Assembly (NCBI GenBank): GCA_000701945.1
Contig: KL370841.1
Location: forward strand, 20,976 to 84,975
Length of the DNA: 64,000 nt
Direction of reading: 5' to 3'
Source: Anaerotruncus sp. MC2020
GTDB taxonomy: Bacteria > Bacillota > Clostridia > Oscillospirales > Ruminococcaceae
A model generated the notes under the pieces. It made no database searches. It saw nothing but the letters and a program-made list of their open reading frames with translations, and had not been told where the DNA came from. Shown here piece after piece: positions 36,368 through 45,147 of this stretch. Every line of letters begins with the position of its first letter. Positions within the stretch are counted from its first letter, which is position 1. A program made the translations under genes and the position numbers.

Positions 36368-37174
36368 ATGTTAGATATAATGAGATACCAGTTCCGCACC
36401 ATGCTGCGGAAATCCGTGGTGCATATACTCAACATCTGCCTGCTCGGAACAGGCACACTGATGATGTTCTTCGACAGCTTAGGGAACAGCGAGAAGATCC
36501 TAAAAGCGACGGAGTATATGCCTAAGACGCTGCCGATACTTATGGCGCTCGCCATGTTCGGAGCGACCTGCCTCGCGACTATGGTCGCAGGCGACGACTT
36601 TTTAGACAAGACCATAAATCACGAGCTCTCCGCTGGCAGGAGGCGCTATATCTCCTACTTCGGGCGCGCGATACCCTCGCTGATAGCGGCTCCGCTCTGC
36701 GCGACGGCGCTGTATGTGCTCCCCTACGTCATATACGGCATCGCCTTCGGCTGGGGAGACACCCTCCCCACGGGCGACCTCGTCCTGCGCGTGGTGCTGG
36801 GACTGTTCCCGCTGATAAGAGTGACGGCGTTCTGCGTGATGATCCTTTTCCTGTTCAAGAACCCTATGGTGGCTTGCATGACCACAATGGGCGTGCCTAT
36901 GCTCGGCATGGCAGTGCAAATGGGAGCGACGTCGTTGCCGTTCCTGAAAATAGCAGCGGAGAGCAAGCACTGGCTGCTCTCGCCCATCGACTTCACACAC
37001 CTCGGCGAATTCAGCAGCTGGTACACGTACAACCTCAATATGGAGCAGTTCTACACCTACGACACCTCGCTCGACCCGACAGGCGCGGCGCTGACCGTTA
37101 TCGTCTCCGTAATGATGACGGCGGTATATCTGCTCATCGGCTACCACTTCTTCCACGTCGACGACATGAACTAA
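36368..37174 (+). CDS. ABC-2 type permease subunit
   Basis: The 268-aa protein is the same type as the preceding one: six membrane segments, with NHELSAGRRRYISYFGRAIPSL at the place matching YEVLFGKKRWEVYLGRFIPSL in its neighbour. The pair probably forms a heterodimeric membrane channel. A G-rich SD precedes the ATG, 12 bp after the upstream stop. Confidence 0.85.
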   Translation: MLDIMRYQFRTMLRKSVVHILNICLLGTGTLMMFFDSLGNSEKILKATEYMPKTLPILMALAMFGATCLATMVAGDDFLDKTINHELSAGRRRYISYFGRAIPSLIAAPLCATALYVLPYVIYGIAFGWGDTLPTGDLVLRVVLGLFPLIRVTAFCVMILFLFKNPMVACMTTMGVPMLGMAVQMGATSLPFLKIAAESKHWLLSPIDFTHLGEFSSWYTYNLNMEQFYTYDTSLDPTGAALTVIVSVMMTAVYLLIGYHFFHVDDMN

Positions 37175-37189
37175 AGGAGGCGGAACAAT

Positions 37190-38887
37190 ATGAAAACTTG
37201 GGATATTATCGCTGTTCTCGTATGTATCGCCTACTGCGGCGTGCTCATATGGCTGACCTTCCACTCGGAAAAGGTCAAGAGCGTGAAGTGGAAGCTGTTC
37301 TGGCTGCCGCTTCCCGTGGCGGCTCTCGTGATAACGAAGCAGGGGCCCGACTGGGCGCTGCTGCCGCTGTACATCGGAGCGGCAGTCGCTATGTGCGGCT
37401 TCTTCACCGAGAAAAACAGGCTCAAGCGCATACTCGCGCTCGCGGGAGCCGCCTGTATGGCGCTGAGCTTCCCGACGTGCATGCTCAGTCCGCGCTACCG
37501 CGCAAAGCCCTACTACCGCGACTTCAAGGAGCTGTTCGGCTGTATGCGCGAGCACTACGTCCTCACCGAGCACAAGGGTATCGACTGGGACGCGCTCTAT
37601 GACAAGTACGAGCCGCAGTTTAAGGAGATTGACCGCAGTCAGGACGCGGGTGCGAATGCTCTCGCGTGGGGAGCTCTCTGCGGGGAGTTCCGCGACGGAC
37701 ACGTCAGCTACACCTGCGATTACAGCGACGTTGACGCCCAGAACAAGGCGATAAGCGACGCTCTCGGCAACGACTACGGGCTCGCTGTGATGCGCTGCTC
37801 GGACGGCAGCTTCGCGGCTGTGGACGTGGACGATTCGCTCGGAAAATACGGCATTCACAACGGCACGATAATCAAGGCGTGGGACGGCAAATCGCCCGAC
37901 GAGGTCAGCAAAACATCGCCCGTGTACGGCAGCTGCCTCCTCACCTATGACAAGGACGAAAAGGAGCTCATGCTGCACCTCGAGTCCTTCCCCGACATCG
38001 ACAACGAGGTCTTCTACAGCGGACTGCTCTGCGCGGGCATAGGCGGCGACACGGTCGAGGTCACATTCATCGCGGACGACGGCTCGGAGCAGGTCGCAGC
38101 TCTCCCGAAAACAGGCGGGTATCACGTCCGACTGCGCGAGACTATGGATATCCTGCATCAGGGCGTGAACGTGGGCAATCTGCAATGGAAAAAGCTCAGC
38201 GATACCGTGGCTTGCCTGCGAATCAAGGGCATGAGCTACGACTCGAAGTCGTATTCCTCCGCCGACGACAGCGCCTATGACGAGATGAAGGACGAGATTC
38301 GCGAGACGATACTGCGCTATCAGTCCGAGGGTGTCACGGACGTCATCATCGACCTCCGCGACAACAGCGGCGGCTCGCCGCATATGGTAAACGGCATAGT
38401 TTCGATGTTTGCGCCTAAGGGCGAGCACTACTGCCTCACCAACTGCGAGTGGGACGACGAGAACAAGTGCTGGGCTCGCAACGAGGACGGCAGCTACGTC
38501 CGCGGCAACGATATCACCTTCAACGGCGAGCAGCTCCTCGGCGACGGCAGAGTCATCGTCATCGTCAACGCCAACAGCGTCAGCGCGGCAGACCTGATGA
38601 CGAAGGAAATGGAGTCTCTCGACAATGCCGAAGTTATCGGCTTCACGGGACCTAACGGCTCCTGTCAGGCTATCGGCATGGAGGACGCCGAGACGGGCAG
38701 TCTCTGCTTCTCGAACTGCGTTGTCCTCGACAAGGACGGCTCGGTAATGATAGATTCGGGCTCCGACAGACAGAGCTCCGACGGCGACGGAGTGAAGCTG
38801 ATACCATTCGATTCTGCGGCGATTCGCGCCCTCTTCGACGACGGCGAGGACTACCTCCTTGATACCGCACTGGATATGCTGAAATAG
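37190..38887 (+). CDS. Membrane-anchored S41 family (C-terminal-processing-like) peptidase
   Basis: The 565-aa protein has three or four hydrophobic segments in the first 105 residues, then an extracytoplasmic part with a PDZ-like region (about 200-330) and an S41 catalytic domain: VIIDLRDNSGGSP, VIVNANSVSAADLMTKEM with the probable nucleophilic Ser, and GFTGPNGSC. Peptidases of this type cut exported proteins or peptides at their C-terminal side. AAGGAGG precedes the ATG, 15 bp after the permease gene, so it belongs to the ABC operon and may process or degrade its substrate. Confidence 0.85.
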   Translation: MKTWDIIAVLVCIAYCGVLIWLTFHSEKVKSVKWKLFWLPLPVAALVITKQGPDWALLPLYIGAAVAMCGFFTEKNRLKRILALAGAACMALSFPTCMLSPRYRAKPYYRDFKELFGCMREHYVLTEHKGIDWDALYDKYEPQFKEIDRSQDAGANALAWGALCGEFRDGHVSYTCDYSDVDAQNKAISDALGNDYGLAVMRCSDGSFAAVDVDDSLGKYGIHNGTIIKAWDGKSPDEVSKTSPVYGSCLLTYDKDEKELMLHLESFPDIDNEVFYSGLLCAGIGGDTVEVTFIADDGSEQVAALPKTGGYHVRLRETMDILHQGVNVGNLQWKKLSDTVACLRIKGMSYDSKSYSSADDSAYDEMKDEIRETILRYQSEGVTDVIIDLRDNSGGSPHMVNGIVSMFAPKGEHYCLTNCEWDDENKCWARNEDGSYVRGNDITFNGEQLLGDGRVIVIVNANSVSAADLMTKEMESLDNAEVIGFTGPNGSCQAIGMEDAETGSLCFSNCVVLDKDGSVMIDSGSDRQSSDGDGVKLIPFDSAAIRALFDDGEDYLLDTALDMLK

Positions 38888-38894
38888 GAAAAGC

Positions 38895-38921
38895 GAGGGC
38901 TCGGCACAGCTGAGCCCTCTT
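38895..38921 (+). terminator. Terminator of the ABC/peptidase operon
   Basis: GAGGGCTC / GAGCCCTC stem, 8 bp, with TT-rich end, directly after the stop codon. Confidence 0.78.
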
Positions 38922-38957
38922 AAATATTTGCGTTGTCCGGTGCACGTACTTTTAGAC

Positions 38958-38986
38958 TTGACAAATCCGCGCGTTTGTGGTAATAT
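38958..38986 (+). promoter_or_regulatory. Sigma-A promoter of the T-box operon
   Basis: TTGACA (38958-38963), 17-bp spacer, TAATAT (38981-38986), just before the T-box leader. Confidence 0.8.
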
Positions 38987-39004
38987 ATATCGTATACAGC
39001 AAAG

Positions 39005-39227
39005 CTATGACGAGGAAGGCTTATCCACCACGCCGCTCTCAGAGAGCTGCCGCTCGGTGCGAGGCAGCAGCAGCACGGATAACGCATACCCCCTCCGAGT
39101 TCGTCCAATAAACGACGGGCGCTCCCGTTACAGAGCCAATGAGATGCGGAAAACTCCGCGTGAATCAGGGTGGAACCACGGTATTCTATCGTCCCTTGTG
39201 CCTATTACAGGCGTAAGGGGCTTTTTT
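39005..39227 (+). promoter_or_regulatory. T-box riboswitch leader, probably threonine-specific
   Basis: All main T-box parts are visible. Stem I has the apical AGAGAG and GGTGCGAG motifs around GCTGCC/GGCAGC (39047-39068). ACC (39088-39090), a Thr codon, is at the expected specifier position. The T-box sequence AGGGTGGAACCACG is at 39167-39180; its TGGA would pair with a tRNA ending UCCA. A terminator (CCCTTGTGCCT / AGGCGTAAGGG, then T6, ending near 39227) follows. Uncharged tRNA-Thr should favour readthrough into the downstream genes, the last of which is thrS. Confidence 0.92.
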
Positions 39228-39254
39228 GTCACCTTGCGCGCGGGAGGTGAGAAA

Positions 39255-39635
39255 TTGAGCAATATCAGGTACAACGAGCAGGAGGAGGCTTTCGAGCTCC
39301 CCTATAAGCTGTGGGGTAAGACTTTGACCGTCCGCTTCTATGTCGACGAGGAAGCCGACATAATGAACAACCTCAAAGCCGTAGCCGAAAAGCTCGCCAA
39401 GCTCGACGGCAGCCGCCGACAGATTGCCGAGCTCCTCATCGACGAGGGCTACTACGAGGGCGGCGACCCCGACGCTCTCGCGAAGATACTCACACTCGAA
39501 AATCCGTATGTCGACCTCGACGAAGAGGATATCGTCCTCTGCTTCGACGTCTCCACCGACGACGGCTATATGCGCGCTCCCGCCCACGCCGAGCTATTCG
39601 GCGAGATGTTCGAGATAACAGGCTGGGTCGAGTGA
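39255..39635 (+). CDS. Unknown 126-aa protein, first gene of the T-box operon
   Basis: Translation probably starts at TTG 39255, 5 bases after GGGAGGTGA. The acidic product (MSNIRYNEQEEAFELP...) looks alpha/beta, with no membrane segment and no motif recognised; the overall look is of small DUF-type or immunity-like proteins. It lies 28 bp after the T-box terminator and 1 bp before the transposase gene, so it is expressed when threonyl-tRNA is short. Its link to threonine is unknown. Confidence 0.7.
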   Translation: MSNIRYNEQEEAFELPYKLWGKTLTVRFYVDEEADIMNNLKAVAEKLAKLDGSRRQIAELLIDEGYYEGGDPDALAKILTLENPYVDLDEEDIVLCFDVSTDDGYMRAPAHAELFGEMFEITGWVE

Positions 39636-39636
39636 T

Positions 39637-40149
39637 ATGGACAGACCTACAAGGAAAGAGCATCGTCTGAAAAGCTACGACTATAGCCAAAATGGGGCGT
39701 ATTTCGTAACGATTTGCACACGAAACCGCCAATACCTGTTTTGGAATAATTACGATTTTGGTCGTGTAGGGGCCGCCTTTGGCGGTCCGCAAAGTAAGAT
39801 AACACTGTCGGAATACGGAAAGATAGTCAAGGAAGAATTGAAGATTATTCCTTCAATTTATCCAGATATTGTTTTTATTCCAAAATCAGTAATTATGCCT
39901 AATCACATACATCTGATAATTGTACTGAACGCATATTCGGAAAGCGGACCGCCAAAGGCGGCCCCTACGATTGGCAGTATAATCAACAAATTCAAAGGGT
40001 CGGTTTCAAAAAAATCAGGATTCCATGTATGGCAAAAATCGTTTTACGACCGCATTATCCGAAACGAGCAGGAATACCGCGCGTTTTGGGAATACATCGA
40101 AACGAACCCGATGACATGGGAAAACGACGAATTATTCAGCAAAGAATAA
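39637..40149 (+). CDS. REP-associated tyrosine transposase (RAYT, Y1/IS200-like)
   Basis: The 170-aa protein is a single-domain HUH nuclease of the RAYT group: an N-terminal YDYSQNGAYFVTICTRNRQ, the HUH motif in VIMPNHIHLIIVLN and a C-terminal helix with catalytic Tyr in QKSFYDRIIRNEQEYRAFWEYIETNP. The gene seems complete. RAYTs bind and cut GTAG-led REP hairpins. Two segments of the protein, VGAAFGGPQ and SGPPKAAPT, are encoded by two exact inverted copies of the window's repeat. The gene sits between the T-box leader and thrS. No clear SD precedes the ATG. Confidence 0.92.
   Translation: MDRPTRKEHRLKSYDYSQNGAYFVTICTRNRQYLFWNNYDFGRVGAAFGGPQSKITLSEYGKIVKEELKIIPSIYPDIVFIPKSVIMPNHIHLIIVLNAYSESGPPKAAPTIGSIINKFKGSVSKKSGFHVWQKSFYDRIIRNEQEYRAFWEYIETNPMTWENDELFSKE
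39766..39790 (+). repeat. GTAG-hairpin unit inside the RAYT coding sequence (forward)
   Basis: A 25-base unit starting GTAGGGGCCGCC with loop TTT; the exact reverse complement of 39944-39968 and identical over 24 bases to the intergenic unit at 11125-11148. Confidence 0.95.
39944..39968 (-). repeat. GTAG-hairpin unit inside the RAYT coding sequence (reverse)
   Basis: This 25-base unit ends GGCCCCTAC and is the exact reverse complement of 39766-39790, 153 bp away. It lies just downstream of the HUH-encoding segment. Confidence 0.95.
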
Positions 40150-40169
40150 CATTATAAGGAGAGATAACC

Positions 40170-42110
40170 ATGATAAAATTAACATTGAAGGACGGAAGCG
40201 TCCGCGAGATCGAGTCCGCACAGCCCGCGGCTGAGATAGTCAAGGGCATCGGCATGGGTCTGTACAAGGCTGCGTGCTGCGTGAAGGTAAACGGCGAGGT
40301 CAAGGACCTCCGCACCGTCATCGACAGCGACTGCGAGTTCGAGGTCTGCACATTCGACGTCCTCGACGGCAAGAAGACCTTCTGGCACACTGCCTCGCAC
40401 ATCCTTGCACAGGCTGTAAAGCGCCTCTATCCCGCGGCAAAGCTCGCTATCGGTCCCGCTATCGAGAACGGCTTCTACTACGACTTCGACCTCGAGAAGC
40501 CCTTTACTCCCGAGGAGCTCGAGAAGATAGAGGCTGAGATGAAGAAGATAGTCAAGGAGGGTCTCGCTCTCGAGCAGTTCGAGCTCGCGCCCGCTGACGC
40601 TATCGCCAAGCTCAAGGAAATGGACGAGCCCTACAAGGTAGAGCTCTGCGAGGAGCACGCCGACAAGGGCGAGCCTATCTCGTTCTACAAGCAGGGCGAG
40701 TTCACCGACCTCTGCGCGGGGCCTCACCTCATGACTACCGAGCCCGTCAAGGCGTTCAAGCTCATCTCATGTACAGGCGCTTACTGGCGCGGCAACGAGA
40801 AGAACAAGATGCTCAGCCGTGTTTACGCTATCGCATTCCCCAAGGCTTCTCAGCTTGACGAGTACCTCAAAATGATAGAGGAGGCAAAGCTCCGCGACCA
40901 CAAGAAGCTCGGCAAGGAGCTCGGACTCTTCATGTTCGACCACACTGCTCCCGGTATGCCCTACTGGCTCCCCAGAGGCTGGAAGCTGTTCAACGCTCTG
41001 CTCGAGTACTGGCGCGGCGTTCACGAGGACCACGACTACACCGAGATTTCAGGCCCCGTGCTCTCCAAGAAGGAGCTGTGGGTGACATCGGGTCACTGGG
41101 ACCACTATCAGGACGGTATGTTCGTTATCCCCGCTGAGGAGGATAACGAGGTGTACTGCGCTAAGCCGATGAACTGCCCGAACGCTATCAAGGTCTACAT
41201 GAACAGACAGCGCTCGTACAAGGAGCTCCCGCTCAAGTTCAATCAGGTAGACGTTATCCACCGCAAGGAGAAGTCAGGCGAGCTCAACGGTCTGTTCCGC
41301 GTTCAGCAGTTCAGACAGGACGACGCTCATATCCTCGTTTCCGAGGAGCAGATAGCCTCCGAGATAAACGATATCATGGACATCGCGACCGAGATGTACA
41401 ACACCTTCGGTCTCGAGTACAAGGCTGAGCTCTCCACACGTCCCGACGACTACATGGGCGACATCAACGTATGGAACAAGGCTGAGGCTGACCTCAAGGC
41501 TATCCTCGAGGAGAAGTACGGTCCCGACGGCTACGAGCTCAACGAGGGCGACGGTGCGTTCTACGGTCCTAAGATAGACCTCAAGATGAAGGACGCTATC
41601 GGCCGTGAGTGGCAGATGGGCACTATCCAGCTCGACTTCCAGCTCCCGCTCAACTTCAAGATGAAGTACATCGCATCGGACGGCTCCGAGAAGCAGCCCG
41701 TTATGATTCACCGCGCTATATTTGGCTCGTTCGAGCGCTTCATCGGTATCATCACCGAGAACTTCAAGGGCGCGTTCCCGTTCTGGCTCTCGCCCATGCA
41801 GGTAGGTATCGTGCCTATCCGCACCGAGCACAACGAGTACGCTAAGAAGGTGGCAGACCTCCTCAAGAAGAACCGCATCAGGGTCGAGGCTGACTACACC
41901 GACGACAACATGAAGAACAAGATAAAGAAGTTCAAGGACTTCAAGGACCCGTACGTTGTCATCATCGGCGACAGCGAGGCTGCAAACGAGCAAGTATCTA
42001 TCAATATCCGCGGAAACAAGCAGCTCAAGAACGTGCCGCTCGACAAGTTCATCGAGATGTGCCGCACTATGAACGAGGAGCATTCGCTCGACGTCATAGA
42101 TACGCTTTAA
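40170..42110 (+). CDS. thrS: Threonyl-tRNA synthetase
   Basis: The 646-aa class II synthetase has a TGS domain (1-62), the SAD editing domain with HTASHILAQAVK (HxxxH) and the later Cys/His, a catalytic core with MNCPNAIKVY and the RVQQFRQDDAHIL region, and an anticodon-binding domain from about 540. It attaches Thr to tRNA-Thr and clears mischarged Ser. AAGGAGAG precedes the ATG. It is the main target of the T-box at 39005, though two other genes stand between. Confidence 0.97.
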   Translation: MIKLTLKDGSVREIESAQPAAEIVKGIGMGLYKAACCVKVNGEVKDLRTVIDSDCEFEVCTFDVLDGKKTFWHTASHILAQAVKRLYPAAKLAIGPAIENGFYYDFDLEKPFTPEELEKIEAEMKKIVKEGLALEQFELAPADAIAKLKEMDEPYKVELCEEHADKGEPISFYKQGEFTDLCAGPHLMTTEPVKAFKLISCTGAYWRGNEKNKMLSRVYAIAFPKASQLDEYLKMIEEAKLRDHKKLGKELGLFMFDHTAPGMPYWLPRGWKLFNALLEYWRGVHEDHDYTEISGPVLSKKELWVTSGHWDHYQDGMFVIPAEEDNEVYCAKPMNCPNAIKVYMNRQRSYKELPLKFNQVDVIHRKEKSGELNGLFRVQQFRQDDAHILVSEEQIASEINDIMDIATEMYNTFGLEYKAELSTRPDDYMGDINVWNKAEADLKAILEEKYGPDGYELNEGDGAFYGPKIDLKMKDAIGREWQMGTIQLDFQLPLNFKMKYIASDGSEKQPVMIHRAIFGSFERFIGIITENFKGAFPFWLSPMQVGIVPIRTEHNEYAKKVADLLKKNRIRVEADYTDDNMKNKIKKFKDFKDPYVVIIGDSEAANEQVSINIRGNKQLKNVPLDKFIEMCRTMNEEHSLDVIDTL

Positions 42111-42120
42111 TCAACGCAAG

Positions 42121-42158
42121 ACAGCCGTAATGAAGCTAATGCTTCTTTACGGCTGTTT
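42121..42158 (+). terminator. Terminator of thrS
   Basis: ACAGCCGTAA..GAAGC pairs with GCTTCTTTACGGCTGT, followed by TTTCT. A second strong hairpin, AAAAGAAGAAGCGGGAA / TTCCCGCTTCTTCTTTT (42268-42311), bounds the convergent heptad-repeat gene at 42346. Confidence 0.85.
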
Positions 42159-42267
42159 CTGAAAGCATAGAGAAAAAATGACCGCCCTGACTCCGACATA
42201 AGGGCGGCTATTCTTATTGTACCGTGGTTTCACGAAGTGTCAGGTGCTTTGTCGGGCTGTACGGCAC

Positions 42268-42314
42268 AAAAGAAGAAGCGGGAAAGGTCGCCCCTTCCCG
42301 CTTCTTCTTTTTTT
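42268..42314. terminator. Bidirectional terminator before the heptad-repeat gene's 3' end
   Basis: A 17-bp perfect stem with A-tract on one side and seven T on the other, 32 bp from the stop codon of the minus-strand gene. Confidence 0.88.
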
Positions 42315-42345
42315 ATATTGAGGAACTATTATGAATGAAACCTGC

Positions 42346-45069
42346 TTATTTATTGGTGCCGTCGAATACGTAGATGAACTTCACACTGCCATCCATGTCG
42401 TCCGACTTGCCTGAGAATGTGCCGTAATCCTTCGCCGCGTCACGGACTGCCTTGAAGCGCTCGGTGATGTCTGGCAGAGCCTCGTCCATGACTGCGCTCA
42501 GCTTGCTGATGCCCTCGTCGTTGAACTTGTTCATGCCGTCGTTGAGCTGCTTTGCACCGTCCTTCAGCTGACCGATACCGCTCGTGAGAGCAGGTACGCT
42601 GTCGTGGAGAGTGCCTATGCCTGTGTAGAGAGCACCCGCGCCGCTGTTAAGCTGCTCCGCGCCCGTGCTGAGCCTGAGCATATTCTGATATATCGTATCA
42701 GCGCCGCCGCCGAGCTGACCGCTTGCAGTCACGAGCTGACCGAGACCGTTGTCGAGTGCATACGAGCCCGCATACGCCTGACCTATGCCGTCGTTGAGAG
42801 CTCCCGCGCCCGTGTAGAGCTGAGCTGTGCCGCTCTTGAGGTCATACGCGCCCGCTGAGAGCTGCGCAAGTCCGCTGTTGAGCGAGGTATTGCCCGCGGA
42901 GAGCTGTGCGATGCCCGCGATGAGCTGTTCAAGTCCGCCTGTGAGGCTGCCGCTGCCCGCTGAGAGCGCAGCTATACCGCCGTCGAGCTGTGCCGCACCG
43001 TCCGATACCGACTTAGCGCCCGCCGCAAGCTGTGCCGACGAGCCCGAAAGCTTGTCAGCTCCCGCCGCGAGAGCCTTGCCGCCCTCGTCGAGCTGAGCCA
43101 TGCCCTGCTGTAACTGCGCCGTGCCTGCCTGAGCCGTGCCGAGACCTGCGGAGAGCTTGTCGAGTCCGCCGCCTATCTCCTTAGCGCCCGCTGAGAGCGA
43201 GCCTGCGCCTGTATTGAGCTGTCCTGCGCCCGCGGAAACTGCCGCAGCGCCGTCCTTTAACTGTCCGCCGTCCTTCATGGAGGCGGCTATCTGCTTCTGA
43301 GCCTCTATGGTCTGCTGGAGAGTGCCTACCGCGACTGCGAGCTCCTGCGAGGGCGAAGCCTGATACAGAGCCTGCAATGCCGCGAGAGCCTGCTCGTTTG
43401 CGGCAATTGTGGTGTCGAGACCTGTTCCCGCCGCACCTATTCCTGCTGTGAGCTGGTCTGCGCCCTGTGCTACCTGTGAAGCGCCCGCCGCGAGCTGGTC
43501 TGCGCCCGCTGTGAGCTGTGAAGCTCCCGCGCTGAGAGTGTCAGCGCCTGTCTTTGCGGAGGCGATGCCCGCTGTGAGCTGGTCTGCGCCCGTCTTTGCG
43601 GAACTGATGCCCGTTGAGAGCTGTCCCGCGGAGCTGCTGAGCGTAGCTGCGCCCTGCGAGAGAGCGTCCGCGCCCGTGGCAACCTGTGCGGAGCCGTCCT
43701 TCAGCTTCGCGCTGCCGTCCGTGAGAGTGCCGATACCGCCGCCGAGCTGCGCTGCACCCTCGGAAAGTGCCTCTGAACCCTTATTCACCTCTGCGAAACC
43801 TTTTACCAGCTCATCCGAGCCCGTTTTTGCATCGGAGAGACCCTTTCCCAGTGCCTCAGCACCTTTATTCACCTTTTCGGCTCCGATGACGAGCTCGCCC
43901 GAACCGTCCTTGACCTGTCCGAGACCGCTTACCAGCTTGCCCGAGCCGTCCTTCGCGGAGCTTACGCCCTCGCCGAACTTAGCCGTCGAATCTGCAAGGG
44001 TCTTGGTACCGTCTGCAAGCTGCTTTGCGCCGCTGCTGAGGTCGCCTGTACCGTTTTTGAGCTGCAATGAACCGTCGTAGAGCTTGTCGATACCGCTTGT
44101 GAGGTCGCCCGACTTCGCGGAGAGCTCGCTGATACCGTCGTACAGCTTGGCTGTGCCGTCCGTGAGCTGTGCAGCGCCGTCGCTGAGCTCGCGGAGCTTG
44201 CCCTCGAGGTCGCTCATATCGAACTTGTCACCGAGGTCGAGCTGAGAGAATATCTCATTCGATACGACCGTGACAGATGTGTTCATCTCGAAATTCTTAA
44301 CGTCTGCGGAGAGTTCGAAGCTCTCGGGGAGCTGTATGTCCATCGACTTTATCTCGTCGAGTGCGAGGCTGTCGTTCAGTCCGGGGAATGCCGCGCCGAC
44401 TACGATGAGCCTGTTGCCGTCGGAGATGACCCTGCCGTTTGTGACCTCAACGTTCATGAACTTGCCAGTGTCGAGGACTGCCGCGCTCGCTGCCATGAAG
44501 GGCACGTAGAGCTCAGTCTTTTTGCCGTTTATTTCCTTTGTAACTTTCTGTTTGTTCTTGTAGTCCCAGCGGATAGTGACGTGACCGCTCTTGCCGACGA
44601 GGTCTGCGGGGGATATCTCCCTGCCGTCGAGGAAGTAGGTTATATTCACGTCCACGGGGAGCTCTTTATCTGTAGTGCCCTTGTAGTAGATGTCGCTGCC
44701 GTTTGCGCTCCAGTCGAGGGACTCGCCTGACTGAGTAAACTTCTCGCTGCCCTTGACATTGACGATGTCCTCGAGGTCGGAGATGTCGCTGATGCTGCTC
44801 AGTGCGGGAGCGTTCTTCAGCCAGTCGCTGACTACGACATTCTTCACTGACGAGTCGGTGTTGCAGAGAACGTACACTGTCTCGGCCTTGTATGCCTCGC
44901 TGTCGGAGGGAGTTCTTGCCGCCGACTGTGCGGGCTTATCGGACTTCTCGGCTGCCTTGTCGGGAGCGTCGGACTTGCTGCCGCTCTTGGCGTAGGCGAT
45001 AGAGCCTGTACCTGCTGCCGATACTGCGACTGCAAGAGCCGCCGCGATGATTCTCTTGTAATTTTTCAT
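42346..45069 (-). CDS. Secreted heptad-repeat protein (YhgE/Pip-like repeat, no permease part)
   Basis: The 907-aa protein has a signal peptide (MKNYKRIIAAALAVAVSAAGTGSIAYA), a folded N-terminal region (about 55-275) and then over 500 residues of the repeat L-x2-G-(A/T/S)-x2-Q/K-L-x-x-G, e.g. LSDGAAQLTDGTAKLYDG. This repeat is known from YhgE/Pip-type exporter-like proteins, where it is flanked by membrane domains; here no C-terminal membrane segments exist and it ends in KFIYVFDGTNK. It is predicted as a long exported rod. AAAGGA precedes ATG 45069. It lies downstream of the MMPL transporter on the same strand, 310 bp away. Confidence 0.85.
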   Translation of the reverse strand: MKNYKRIIAAALAVAVSAAGTGSIAYAKSGSKSDAPDKAAEKSDKPAQSAARTPSDSEAYKAETVYVLCNTDSSVKNVVVSDWLKNAPALSSISDISDLEDIVNVKGSEKFTQSGESLDWSANGSDIYYKGTTDKELPVDVNITYFLDGREISPADLVGKSGHVTIRWDYKNKQKVTKEINGKKTELYVPFMAASAAVLDTGKFMNVEVTNGRVISDGNRLIVVGAAFPGLNDSLALDEIKSMDIQLPESFELSADVKNFEMNTSVTVVSNEIFSQLDLGDKFDMSDLEGKLRELSDGAAQLTDGTAKLYDGISELSAKSGDLTSGIDKLYDGSLQLKNGTGDLSSGAKQLADGTKTLADSTAKFGEGVSSAKDGSGKLVSGLGQVKDGSGELVIGAEKVNKGAEALGKGLSDAKTGSDELVKGFAEVNKGSEALSEGAAQLGGGIGTLTDGSAKLKDGSAQVATGADALSQGAATLSSSAGQLSTGISSAKTGADQLTAGIASAKTGADTLSAGASQLTAGADQLAAGASQVAQGADQLTAGIGAAGTGLDTTIAANEQALAALQALYQASPSQELAVAVGTLQQTIEAQKQIAASMKDGGQLKDGAAAVSAGAGQLNTGAGSLSAGAKEIGGGLDKLSAGLGTAQAGTAQLQQGMAQLDEGGKALAAGADKLSGSSAQLAAGAKSVSDGAAQLDGGIAALSAGSGSLTGGLEQLIAGIAQLSAGNTSLNSGLAQLSAGAYDLKSGTAQLYTGAGALNDGIGQAYAGSYALDNGLGQLVTASGQLGGGADTIYQNMLRLSTGAEQLNSGAGALYTGIGTLHDSVPALTSGIGQLKDGAKQLNDGMNKFNDEGISKLSAVMDEALPDITERFKAVRDAAKDYGTFSGKSDDMDGSVKFIYVFDGTNK

Positions 45070-45147
45070 ATATATCATCCTTTCAACTGAACTGATGTAT
45101 CTTTATTGTTTGCTTTCGCCGATATTCGGCGCTCTGCATTTATTATG

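Noticed and set aside
36602..38428. 608-codon minus-strand frame across the ABC permease and S41 genes
   Set aside because: Shadow of three well-supported plus-strand genes; low-complexity Arg/His/Val-rich product without any motif.
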